Shown here in pieces: positions 28,587-37,402 of a stretch of DNA of 64,000 nt (position 1 is the first letter of the stretch; every line of letters starts with the position of its first letter). Made by a program: the position numbers and the translations under genes. The stretch comes from Polyangiaceae bacterium (lineage in GTDB: Bacteria > Myxococcota_A > Polyangia > Polyangiales > Polyangiaceae): contig JALHPN010000008.1 in NCBI GenBank assembly GCA_022842465.1, positions 1 to 64,000 on the forward strand, given 5' to 3'. Under the pieces are notes generated by a model. The model ran no database searches. It was given only the letters and a program-made list of their open reading frames with translations, and was not told the origin of the DNA.

Positions 28587-31405
28587 GGGCTCGCTTCGCG
28601 CCGGAAGGTTTCGTCGACGGGGGAGCTCGCGCGGGAGATCTCGCCGAGTCGCGCGAGGATGACGACGCTCGAGGAGACGACGGCGAGGTAGACCCCGAAG
28701 TCGAACACCATTGCCGTCGCGAGCTCGATCTCCCCGAGGACGGGGACGTCGACGTGCGTGGACCACATCGTGAGAAACGGCGCGCCGAGCAGCGTGGACG
28801 CGAGCCCGGCCCCAAGCGCGACGAGGAGCGAGACGCCGAAGACCGGCAAGAAATCGCGACGCAGGCGCTCGTGCGTCCACGTGGTTCCGCTCGCCAGGTA
28901 CTGGAGGAGGAGCGCGATGGTGGTGACGAGCGCTGCGACGAACCCGCCGCCGGGGCGGTTGTGGCCGCGCAGGAACAGGAAGGCGCTGAACACGAGCGCC
29001 AACGGAAGCAGCGTACGACTGATCGTCACCAGGATCACCGGCGCGCGATCCCTCGAGCGCACCTCGAGCGCGTCCGGCGCGTCGCGGGGCATCCCGTCGA
29101 GCATGACGGCCGCGCCGAGCCCAGCCGCTCCGAGCACGGTGATCTCCCCGAGCGTGTCGAAGGCGCGAAAGTCGACGAGGATGACGTTCACGACGTTGCG
29201 GCCGCCACCCGCAGGAACGCTCTCCCGTAGGAAGAACGCCGAGATTCCCTCGGGCGCCGGACGCGAGAGGAGCGCCCACGAGAGCGCGGCCGCGCCGAGC
29301 CCCACGAGCGCCGCGAGCGCGACGCGGCCGATTTGCGCGGCGCCGGCGCGCGGAGCCGCCGGCTGTCGGGGCAGGTGATGCAGCGCGAGCAGCATCAGGA
29401 GAATGCTGACGATCTCCACGAGCAGCTGCGTCAGCGCGAGGTCCGGTGCCGAGAGGCGAACGAAGGCCAACGCGACGATCGATCCGACCGCAGACAGGAC
29501 GACGACCGCCACGTACCGGCGTTCGTGCACGACCGCGACGACGACGGCGCCGGCGCCGGCGACGAGCCCTAGCGTCCCAGAGAGTGGGTCCGGAGCAACG
29601 AAGGCCGCGAGCTCCGGAGTGCCGCCGCTCAGAACGGGGAGAGCGACAGCCGCCGCCGCGGCCACGAGGAGGAGGGCGACGTACCTTTGGAGCGACCCTC
29701 TTCCGAGGAACGCCGTCACCGACGCGCCCGCGCGCATCGCGCGGCGCCCGCTCGCCTCGAGCATCGCGGCGGCGCGCGCACGAGGAACGACGCGATCATG
29801 AAGCGCGCGAACGCGACCGAGGCTCGCATAGAGGCCGACTCCTCCCACGAGCGCGATCGCCGTCATGAGCAGGGGCCACGTGAGGCCGTGCCAGAGAGCG
29901 ATGTCGTAGGGCGGAAGATCGGCCCCGACGACGACGCGGGCCGCCATCGCGACGAAGGGCTCGTCGATCGCGGCGGGCACGACGCCGACGACGATGCACA
30001 CGAGCGACAAGAGCTCGACGGGGACGCGCATCCACGCACGCGGCTCGTGCGGGAGCTTCGGCATCCCGGTCCCTTCGCCGCGAAAGAACACGTCGTGGAC
30101 GAAGCGCGCCGAGTACGTCACGCCGAAGAGCCCCGCCAGGGTGACGCCGACGATCAGCGTCCACCGCGCGAAGGCCGGCAGCTCCGCGGCGATCGCCTCG
30201 GCGAAGAACATCTCCTTGCTGAGGAAGCCGTTCAAGAGCGGCACCCCGGCCATCGCCGCGGCCGAGACGCAGGCGAGGACCGCCGTTCGAGGCATGTGTC
30301 GGTACACGCCGTTCAGAACGCGGATGTCGCGCGTACCCGTCTCGTGATCGAGGATGCCGGCCGCCATGAAGAGGGAGGCCTTGAACGTCGCGTGGTTGAG
30401 CGTGTGGAAGACGGCCGCGATGGATGCCGCCGGCGTGCTGAACCCGAGGAGGAGCACGATGAGGCCGAGATGGCTGATGGTCGAGTACGCGAGCAGGCCC
30501 TTGAGGTCGTCTTGGCGCGTCGCTGCATAGGCGCCCCCGACGAGCGTGACGAGGCCGACGCTGCACACGACCCCGAACCACAAGTCGGTACCTGCGAGCG
30601 GCGCGTGGAGCCGGGCGAGAACGAAGATGCCCGCTTTCACCATCGTCGCGCTGTGGAGGTAGGCGCTGATCGGGGTCGGCGCGGCCATGGCGCGCGGCAG
30701 CCAGAAGTGGAAAGGAAACTGCGCGGACTTGCTGAAGGCGCCTGCGAGCACCAGCAGCACCGCCGGCGCGTAGAGGCGATGCGCGCGAATCGCCGGCCCG
30801 GAAGCGAGGACGACGTCGACATCGAAGGAACCGACGATCCTCGCGATCAGCACGACGCCGCCGAGCAGAGCGAGTCCCCCCGCGCCGGTCACGGTGAGCG
30901 CGGTGAGTGCGGCCCGTCGCGCCTCGGCATCATCATGCCAATACGCGATCAGAAAGAACGAGGTGAGGCTCGTGAGCTCCCAGAAGATGACGAGGAGCAG
31001 CAGGTTGTCCGAGAGGACGAGGCCGGTCATCGCGGCGGCGAAGAGAAGGAGGAGGGCGAGGAACCGCCCGAGACGGTCCTCGATGGGGAGGTAGTACGCC
31101 GCATACAGCACGACGAGCATCCCGATGCCGAGCACGAGGACCGCGAACACGAAGGAAAGCCCGTCGAGCCGCAGCGCGATCTCCAGACCGAGCCGAGGCA
31201 CCCAGGGGACGCGAAGCTTGGCGATGGCCCCTGTCGCGACGGACGGTCCCTGCGCTGCAACGAGGGCGAGCGCGCTCCCGAAGGCGAGGGCGGAGACGCC
31301 GCCCGCGAGCCGGCGCGATACGCGAGCGGCCGCTGGCGCGGCGATCGCGCCAGCGAGAAGGACGAGCATCGCGATAGCCAGCGCCACGGAAGGCGCGTCT
31401 AGCAC
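28574..31405 (-). CDS. mnhA: Mrp/Mnh antiporter subunit A fused to subunit B domain
   Basis: MrpA core (SAQFPFHFWLPRAMAAPTPISAYLHSATMVKAGIF) followed by MnhB-like RGHNRPGGGFVAALVTTIALLLQYLASG; GTG start at 31405 is approximate. Confidence 0.85.
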   Translation of the reverse strand: MLDAPSVALAIAMLVLLAGAIAAPAAARVSRRLAGGVSALAFGSALALVAAQGPSVATGAIAKLRVPWVPRLGLEIALRLDGLSFVFAVLVLGIGMLVVLYAAYYLPIEDRLGRFLALLLLFAAAMTGLVLSDNLLLLVIFWELTSLTSFFLIAYWHDDAEARRAALTALTVTGAGGLALLGGVVLIARIVGSFDVDVVLASGPAIRAHRLYAPAVLLVLAGAFSKSAQFPFHFWLPRAMAAPTPISAYLHSATMVKAGIFVLARLHAPLAGTDLWFGVVCSVGLVTLVGGAYAATRQDDLKGLLAYSTISHLGLIVLLLGFSTPAASIAAVFHTLNHATFKASLFMAAGILDHETGTRDIRVLNGVYRHMPRTAVLACVSAAAMAGVPLLNGFLSKEMFFAEAIAAELPAFARWTLIVGVTLAGLFGVTYSARFVHDVFFRGEGTGMPKLPHEPRAWMRVPVELLSLVCIVVGVVPAAIDEPFVAMAARVVVGADLPPYDIALWHGLTWPLLMTAIALVGGVGLYASLGRVRALHDRVVPRARAAAMLEASGRRAMRAGASVTAFLGRGSLQRYVALLLVAAAAAVALPVLSGGTPELAAFVAPDPLSGTLGLVAGAGAVVVAVVHERRYVAVVVLSAVGSIVALAFVRLSAPDLALTQLLVEIVSILLMLLALHHLPRQPAAPRAGAAQIGRVALAALVGLGAAALSWALLSRPAPEGISAFFLRESVPAGGGRNVVNVILVDFRAFDTLGEITVLGAAGLGAAVMLDGMPRDAPDALEVRSRDRAPVILVTISRTLLPLALVFSAFLFLRGHNRPGGGFVAALVTTIALLLQYLASGTTWTHERLRRDFLPVFGVSLLVALGAGLASTLLGAPFLTMWSTHVDVPVLGEIELATAMVFDFGVYLAVVSSSVVILARLGEISRASSPVDETFRREASPWLP

Positions 31406-31739
31406 TCGCTGCGCCAGACCCCGACGAGGCGGAGCGCGGTCGGTCGTCTGCCCGCCGAGCACGCGCTCCTTGTCGCGGGGAAGGATCGCCGCAGCGCGCA
31501 ATGAGCCACGGCGGCTCGAACCTCGAGCGCACGCTGCCGCGCGAGGTCGCGAGCTCGCGAAGCGCGGCATCCGCGCCGAGGCGTTGCGTGTTGCAGCGAG
31601 ATGTGACTGGCGCGCTCTACGAGGCAGCAAAGCGCCTCGCCGTGGAGGCTGCCTGTCTCGCGTCGTGCGGCCGCTTGGGCGCAGCTTTCGAGAGCGGATG
31701 CGTTACCGACTGGCGTGCGCCTTGCGTCGATGAGCGACC

Positions 31740-32363
31740 ATGTCCTTTCGTGTCCCCGACGTCGGCGCGTTGTCGCGATCGGCTCTTGCCGCAACGGGTG
31801 TGCTCGTCCTCGTGGGATGCGCGCGTCCGTCACCCGAGATGAGTGTCGCCGCGACCGAGGTCGCGACCGGCGAGGACGTCGTCGTCACATTCGACCGCCC
31901 TCACACGGGGAAGGCGACGAATCAGTACTGGATCGCGCTTCAACGCGCCGACGCACCCGAGTCCGAGACGACAGGCCGAGTCGTCCTCGAGCGTCACGAG
32001 ACGGTCGTGCACTTGCCGGCGCGTTCACCCGGTAGGTATGAAGTGCGACTGCACGGTCAGTTCCCGAAGAAGGAGCACCACCTTCTTCGGCGTATTCCCG
32101 TCGTCGTGCGCGGGTGGCCCGTCCGCGTCGGCGCTCCGTCGCACGTGGATGGTGGCGGCGAACCGTGCATGGACAGCTGGCTTGCGGAGCGCGACCTGGA
32201 CCCGTATGGCGCCGCGAGCGGCACGGCCTACGCCGGGGGTGACCCGCTCCTCGACGAAACGACGGGACGGAGCGTGACACGGTGGGAGCACGTCGTGGCC
32301 CAGCACCCGGAGCTCGAGCAGGTATGTGTGGGCCCGCGGCGGCGGAACACGCTCGATCACTGA
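31740..32363 (+). CDS. Lipoprotein of unknown function
   Basis: MSFRVPDVGALSRSALAATGVLVLVGCARPSP lipobox. Confidence 0.55.
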   Translation: MSFRVPDVGALSRSALAATGVLVLVGCARPSPEMSVAATEVATGEDVVVTFDRPHTGKATNQYWIALQRADAPESETTGRVVLERHETVVHLPARSPGRYEVRLHGQFPKKEHHLLRRIPVVVRGWPVRVGAPSHVDGGGEPCMDSWLAERDLDPYGAASGTAYAGGDPLLDETTGRSVTRWEHVVAQHPELEQVCVGPRRRNTLDH

Positions 32364-32435
32364 GGTGCGGGCGGTGGTAGCGGCCGCCAGGACGTCGATG
32401 GCGCGCATATGGAGTCGATCAGCCGGACGGCATCT

Positions 32436-32518
32436 CGTGTCAAAGGCCGCGCGCCCGTTCCGGGGCGTGCGGGGCTGTTACGAGACGCTGAAAGAACCGA
32501 AGCCGGCGTGACCTGGGG
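32436..32518 (+). repeat. Imperfect copy of island end sequence (83 bp, ungapped, roughly 78% to 35541-35623)
   Basis: Both start cgtgtcaaaggccgcg, share gttacgagac and end ccgaagccggcgtgacctggg. Confidence 0.75.
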
Positions 32519-32808
32519 TCTCGGGGGGCTCCGTGAGGACGTCGCCGAAGCCGACGTCGAGCCCGAACGGACCCGCGTAGATCTTCCCGGCGAGCATGGC
32601 CTGGACGCGGAACCTCCGGCGGTCGTAGACCGGGTGCTGCGCGCACGCTGGCGCGCTCGCCGAAGTGCTCGAACATGCGCGCGAGGAAGCGGTCGAAGAC
32701 GAGCACCTGCCGGAAGCGCCCCATGCCCGGCGCACCCGCCGCCGTGCGGATCCTGCGTTCGACCGCCTGCTTGAAGGCTTCGGGGCTAGCGTACGTCTGC
32801 GGCGGCAT
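32478..32808 (-). pseudogene. AbiEii-family nucleotidyltransferase toxin remnant
   Basis: MPPQTYASPEAFKQAVERRIRTAAGAPGMGRFRQVLVFDRFLARMFEHFGERA in one frame, then YDRRRFRVQAMLAGKIYAGPFGLDVGFGDVLTEPPE in another; the catalytic middle is absent. Confidence 0.6.
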
Positions 32809-32984
32809 CTCGCTCGGGGCCGAGCCTGGTCGTCGCCGTCTTCGGTACGTCCGCGAAGTGAAGAACCAGGCCGCGAGGGAGCCGAAGCCTGCGCTGCGAC
32901 CACGATGCGGGCGCGGAGTGAAGGCCCCGTTCATCGAGTTGTGGCGAGGGAGAACGGCGTCCGGGGAAGAGTCGAGTCCGCGCC

Positions 32985-34484
32985 TCAGCGTGCCTTGCGG
33001 CGTCGCACCACCGCGGCGAGTCCGAGGAGAAGCACCGCGCCTCCGAGTCCGCGCGACGGAGCGCCCGAGGTCGGCTGCGAGACCGAGCAGCCGCCCCCGG
33101 CGGCGGGCTTCGAGGCGGCTTCCTCGGTCGGCCCCGACTCGTCGTCTCGGGAGGTCGTGCTGTCGGAGTCGGAGTCGCTGGGATCGCTGCTCGGGTTGTA
33201 GTCTGCGGCAGGGGCCGGGGTCGTCGTTGCCGGCGCCGCCGCGGACACGCGCAGCGCGAGGGTCTGCGACGCGCCGTTCTGCGAGCCGTCGAGATCACAG
33301 TCGGTCCACGTGAGGCCGCCGTCCGCCGAGGCACGGAAGAGCACGACGTAGTCGCCTTCGGTGGTCGGGGCGTCGAGCCCGCCTTGGATGCGAACGTCGG
33401 CGCGCGCGCCCGTCGTCTCGGCGACCGTGGCGGGCGTCCAGGTCATCTTCGTCGGCGCTGCCTTCGGCGCGATGCCGATCTGCGCGCGCGCCTCCCCCGC
33501 GCGAAGGTTCGTGTACGTCGCCGTCGCCTCGAGGACGGCCGTGCGCGCGCCGCTCTTCACCTCGGCGAGCGTCTGCGTCACGATCGAGCACGACTGCAGC
33601 TCCGCCTTCGTGGCCGGGGAGCCTGCGTTCGGGGGCTTTGGCGTAGGCTTCGGGGGGGCGAACTTCGCGAGCCAGCCTGCCTGGGCGGCGACGGCGGCCG
33701 CGCTCCAGGGGCCGTTCGCGCAGCCCTTGTCGATCGAGGTGGTGGTCGCGGTCGACGGGTCCGTCTTGGACGTGTCCGACGGGGTCGCGGCAGTGTCGGT
33801 CGCGGCGCTCCTTCCGGAGACCATGCCCGAGAGGACCCAGTCGCCCGTCTTGAAGAGCCACGCGGTGTACCAAGCCCGCTTGGGCTTCTTGGCGAACACA
33901 GGCGCGCCGAGGTCCGTGGCGCACAGCTGCTGGTCTCTCTCGGTCAGCACGAGCTTGCCCACCGCGCCCGTCTGGGACTCGATGCGCCCTTCGACCTCGA
34001 CGGCGTTCTTGTCCTTCGGGTCGAGCGTGTTGGCCCCCAGGACGGTGTATCCGTCCTTCAGCGTGAGCGCCCCGAGCTTGACGTCGGGGCCCTCGATCTT
34101 CGAGGCGAGCTCGAGGACGCGGAGGTCGGAGGTGTCCGCCGTCGAGCTGCCCGTCGGCGTGAGGACCTTGCTGATCGCGATCGGCTTCGTGGCGCCGTCG
34201 GCCGAGGCCTGGCGCACGACGGAGGAGTCGCTACCGCACCCCTTCACCGTCAAGACATGCTTGTCGCCGATCTTCGCGCCCATGCAGACGGGCCCCGCGG
34301 CCGAGTCCTTGTCGTCGAAGACGTAGACGAGCGGGGAGTTCTTCTCGGTCTCGTCGCTGCCCGTGACCGCCGCGCCCTGGCCGTCGACGTCGTCGAGCGC
34401 CGGAGCCCCGCAGCCGAGGGCAAGGCAGGAGACGCTCGAAGCGACGAGCAGGGCAAGCGGGAGGGAGACGATGCGCGGCAGCAT
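32985..34484 (-). CDS. Trypsin-like/secreted protein with MYXO-CTERM-like tail
   Basis: Lipobox-like signal; C-term GGGCSVSQPTSGAPSRGLGGAVLLLGLAAVVRRRKAR. Confidence 0.6.
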   Translation of the reverse strand: MLPRIVSLPLALLVASSVSCLALGCGAPALDDVDGQGAAVTGSDETEKNSPLVYVFDDKDSAAGPVCMGAKIGDKHVLTVKGCGSDSSVVRQASADGATKPIAISKVLTPTGSSTADTSDLRVLELASKIEGPDVKLGALTLKDGYTVLGANTLDPKDKNAVEVEGRIESQTGAVGKLVLTERDQQLCATDLGAPVFAKKPKRAWYTAWLFKTGDWVLSGMVSGRSAATDTAATPSDTSKTDPSTATTTSIDKGCANGPWSAAAVAAQAGWLAKFAPPKPTPKPPNAGSPATKAELQSCSIVTQTLAEVKSGARTAVLEATATYTNLRAGEARAQIGIAPKAAPTKMTWTPATVAETTGARADVRIQGGLDAPTTEGDYVVLFRASADGGLTWTDCDLDGSQNGASQTLALRVSAAAPATTTPAPAADYNPSSDPSDSDSDSTTSRDDESGPTEEAASKPAAGGGCSVSQPTSGAPSRGLGGAVLLLGLAAVVRRRKAR

Positions 34485-34777
34485 GGTGCCCGGCGAGGTC
34501 CAAGAACCATGCCCGGTCGGCGCGTCGACGTTGCCGGCAGTTACGGCCCTCGTCCCTGGGGAAAGGCGCGGCGACCCTCTCCGATGGTGATCGCGTATCG
34601 AGCGGTTGACGCGTCGGGCGCAGTCGCGCGCGCGCGACCTGGGCCCGCACGGTCAACGATCCGGTGACCGCTCGACGCAGAGGGCCGGGAGCCGTCCGTC
34701 GACACGGCGACAGCTTCGACTCCTGCAGTTGTCACCGTCTCCGCAGACCCCGGACCGAGCGAGAGCCGCTCGGTGTG

Positions 34778-35308
34778 TCAGAGCGCGGCGGCGATCTTCT
34801 GCACGGTGTTCCAGTTGCGGGCCGTGCCCACGAGGCCGAGGGCGCGCCACCCCGGGTTGGCGCTCAGCTTCGAGCGGCCGATACCGTCTGGATACGTGAT
34901 GTAGAGGCAGCCTTCACCGACCTCGAGCTCCTCGGGGCCCGGCGCGCGGAGCTGGGCGAGGGCGGCCAGCTCTGGCTTGCCGCGCGTGACCAGCACCACG
35001 AGATGGCTCGGGTCACGCTTCGCCATCTCCGCGAACGGGTTCGCCGTCACGATGGCAGCCCACTGTGCCGGCGTGCGAACGAAGACCTCCGTCTCGAGGC
35101 CGAGGCGGGACGCGAGCGCGGCTTCGAGCTCCTTCTCGACCGCGGACGTCGTCCTTGCCTTGGAGTCGAAGACCGCGTTGCCGCTCTGAAGGAGAGTCTG
35201 CACGCGGGAGCACTCGAGCGACTCGAGAAGGTCGCGGAGATCGGCCATGGCGATCTTGCCAATCTTGCCGAGGTTCACGGCGCGAAGGAGGGCGACGTAT
35301 CGAGCCAC
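34778..35308 (-). CDS. DUF1697 family protein
   Basis: ARYVALLRAVNLGKIGKIAMADLRDLLESLECSRVQTLLQSGNAVFDS; GTG start. Confidence 0.85.
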   Translation of the reverse strand: MARYVALLRAVNLGKIGKIAMADLRDLLESLECSRVQTLLQSGNAVFDSKARTTSAVEKELEAALASRLGLETEVFVRTPAQWAAIVTANPFAEMAKRDPSHLVVLVTRGKPELAALAQLRAPGPEELEVGEGCLYITYPDGIGRSKLSANPGWRALGLVGTARNWNTVQKIAAAL

Positions 35309-35458
35309 GTGCGCATGCGTACCCCTCGGTGATGCGCTCGTCAGCCCCAGGTCCCAGCCCCGCCCCAGCCGCGACCCTGCACCCGCCGCCGACTGGGCAC
35401 TCAGAGGGGCGATACGCGAACGCCGAGGTACCGAGGACACTGTGAGGGACCAAAGCAG

Positions 35459-35489
35459 AACGGGCTGAGAGCTTTGCTCTCAACCCGTT
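35459..35489. terminator. Hairpin downstream of tRNA-Val 3' remnant
   Basis: AACGGGCTGAGAGC-TTT-GCTCTCAACCCGTT, 14-bp stem with one mismatch. Confidence 0.65.
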
Positions 35490-35502
35490 CGTTCACTGCG
35501 GT

Positions 35503-35548
35503 TTTGTAGGCGCGATTGGGGTTGAACCAACGACCCCTACCGTGTCAA
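35503..35548. repeat. Left att site: 46-bp perfect copy of tRNA-Val 3' half
   Basis: tttgtaggcgcgattggggttgaaccaacgacccctaccgtgtcaa, identical at 60778-60823. Confidence 0.92.
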
Positions 35549-35744
35549 AGGCCGCGAAGGCGTTGCCGAGCGTGTCAGGTCGTTACGAGACCGCAGAAAA
35601 ACCGAAGCCGGCGTGACCTGGGCGTTCCACCCGTTACGACGCGTTTCGGGCGAAGTGGTGAGGATGGTGGGGAGGCAGAGGGCGGCAGGTGGGGAGGGCG
35701 GCCGAGGTCGCGCTGCCTGCCCTCCGCGCTCGGCCGACCTGGAC

Positions 35745-35790
35745 GGTACGAAACGTTGTGTCATAATCGTACTAATCAACGTTTCGTACC
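35745..35790. promoter_or_regulatory. Palindromic operator of abiE operon
   Basis: GGTACGAAACGTTG-N18-CAACGTTTCGTACC, perfect 14-bp inverted repeat ending at the abiEi ATG. Confidence 0.75.
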
Positions 35791-36420
35791 ATGCCTGCTC
35801 CTGTCCCCTCGAAGGCCGATGTTCTGCGGCGCCTCGCGCGCCGGGGGCCCCTCCGCGCGCGCGATCTCGACGATGCGGGCGTTCCGCGCTCGTACCTCGC
35901 GCGTCTCGTCGAGCGCGGCGAGCTGGAGCACGCCGGGCGCGGCCTGTACCGCCTCCCGGACGCCGATGTCACCGAGCTCCACAGTCTCGTCGAGGTGAGC
36001 CTCCGCGTTCCGCACGCGATCGTCTGCCTCCTGAGCGCGCTCCAGGTGCACGGCCTCACGACCGAGCTGCCGCACGCGGTCTGGATCATGATCGACACGC
36101 GCGCGCGCGCGCCGAAGATCGACACGCCGGCCATCGAGGTCGTCCGCGCGCATGGCGCCGCGCGCGAGCACGGCGTCGAGCGCCGCCGCGTCGAGGGGGT
36201 CGAGGTGCAGATCACGAGCCCCGCGAAGACCGTCGCGGACTGCTTCCGATACCGGCGACACGTCGGCACGGAGGTGGCCGTGGCCGCGCTCCGGGACTAC
36301 CTCACGCTTTCGCGTCGCCGGGACCGACCGGCCCATGTGACGATCGATGCGCTCGCCGCGGCCGCAAAGGCCGACCGCGTGAGCACGGTGCTCCGTCCCT
36401 ACCTCGAGGCGCTCGCGTGA
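35791..36420 (+). CDS. abiEi: Type IV TA system AbiEi-family antitoxin
   Basis: VLRRLARRGPLRARDLDDAGVPRSYLARLVERGELEHAGRGLYRLPD; SPAKTVADCFRYR. Confidence 0.85.
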   Translation: MPAPVPSKADVLRRLARRGPLRARDLDDAGVPRSYLARLVERGELEHAGRGLYRLPDADVTELHSLVEVSLRVPHAIVCLLSALQVHGLTTELPHAVWIMIDTRARAPKIDTPAIEVVRAHGAAREHGVERRRVEGVEVQITSPAKTVADCFRYRRHVGTEVAVAALRDYLTLSRRRDRPAHVTIDALAAAAKADRVSTVLRPYLEALA

Positions 36421-37337
36421 CGAAGGCCCCCACGAACATCGGCGCGTCGGTTCGGGCGAGGCTCCTCAAGCTCTCGAAGGAGCGCCGGGAGGACTACCAA
36501 CTCCTGCTCGCGCGCTACGCGAACGAGCGCCTGCTCCATCGGCTCTCGACCTCGTCGCACGCCACGGGCTTCGTCCTCAAGGGCGCCGCCCTCTTCACCC
36601 TCTGGACGGGGCGCGCCCACCGCGCGACGCGTGACATCGATCTCCTCGGCTTCGGCGACCCGACCGAGGTGCGCCTGCGTGCCGTCTTCGAGGATGTCCT
36701 TCGCGCCGACGTCGTCGACGATGGTGTGCGCTTCGACGTGTCGTCGCTCGAGGTGGGCCCCATCCGCGAAGACCAAGAGTACGGCGGCGTCCGCATCACG
36801 CTGCGTGCCGAGATCGGGAGCGCTCGCGTCCGTCTCCAGGTCGACGTCGGGTTCGGCGACGCCATCACCCCGGGGCCCGAGCTCGTCGAGTTTCCAGCGC
36901 TCCTCGACTTCGACGCCCCGAAGCTGCGCGCCTACCCGCGCCCGACCGTCGTGGCCGAGAAGTTCGAGGCGATGGTGAAGCTCGGCATCGCGAACAGCCG
37001 CATGAAGGACTTCTTCGACGTCGTCATCATGTCGCGAACGTTCGCCTTCGACGGCGACGAGCTCGTGCGGGCGATCCGCGCGACGTTCAAGCGGCGGGGG
37101 ACGGCGCTGCCAGAGGCGCTCCCGCTGGCCCTCACCGACGAGTTCGCGGAGGACGCGACCAAGCGGGCGCAATGGGCGGGCTTCGTGCGCAAGGCCGGCG
37201 CATCGACCGAGCTTCGCGACTTCGGCGAGGTCGTACGCGAGGCCCGTGCCTTCCTCGCCGATCCGCTGGGCGCGTGCCGCGCGAGCGAGGCGTGGGCGCT
37301 TGAATGGCCGCCGCCCGGACCCTGGAAACGCCGATGA
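36417..37337 (+). CDS. abiEii: AbiEii-family nucleotidyltransferase toxin
   Basis: FVLKGAALFTLWTGRAHRATRDIDLLGFGD; VAEKFEAMVKLGIANSRMKDFFDV; GTG start overlaps abiEi stop. Confidence 0.87.
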   Translation: MTKAPTNIGASVRARLLKLSKERREDYQLLLARYANERLLHRLSTSSHATGFVLKGAALFTLWTGRAHRATRDIDLLGFGDPTEVRLRAVFEDVLRADVVDDGVRFDVSSLEVGPIREDQEYGGVRITLRAEIGSARVRLQVDVGFGDAITPGPELVEFPALLDFDAPKLRAYPRPTVVAEKFEAMVKLGIANSRMKDFFDVVIMSRTFAFDGDELVRAIRATFKRRGTALPEALPLALTDEFAEDATKRAQWAGFVRKAGASTELRDFGEVVREARAFLADPLGACRASEAWALEWPPPGPWKRR

Positions 37338-37402
37338 GCCTCCGCGGTTTCAGCGTCCAAGCGTGCATGCGGGGCCGGGCGAGTGGCCGTCGGCGCTGCA
37401 CA

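Noticed and set aside
26944-31402. 484-aa and 571-aa plus-strand ORFs
   Set aside because: Antisense to Mrp antiporter genes with low-complexity D/E/R/H composition.
35516-35998. ORF beginning MGLNQRPLPCQ (also at 60791)
   Set aside because: Conceptual translation across the tRNA-Val sequence, a common misannotation.
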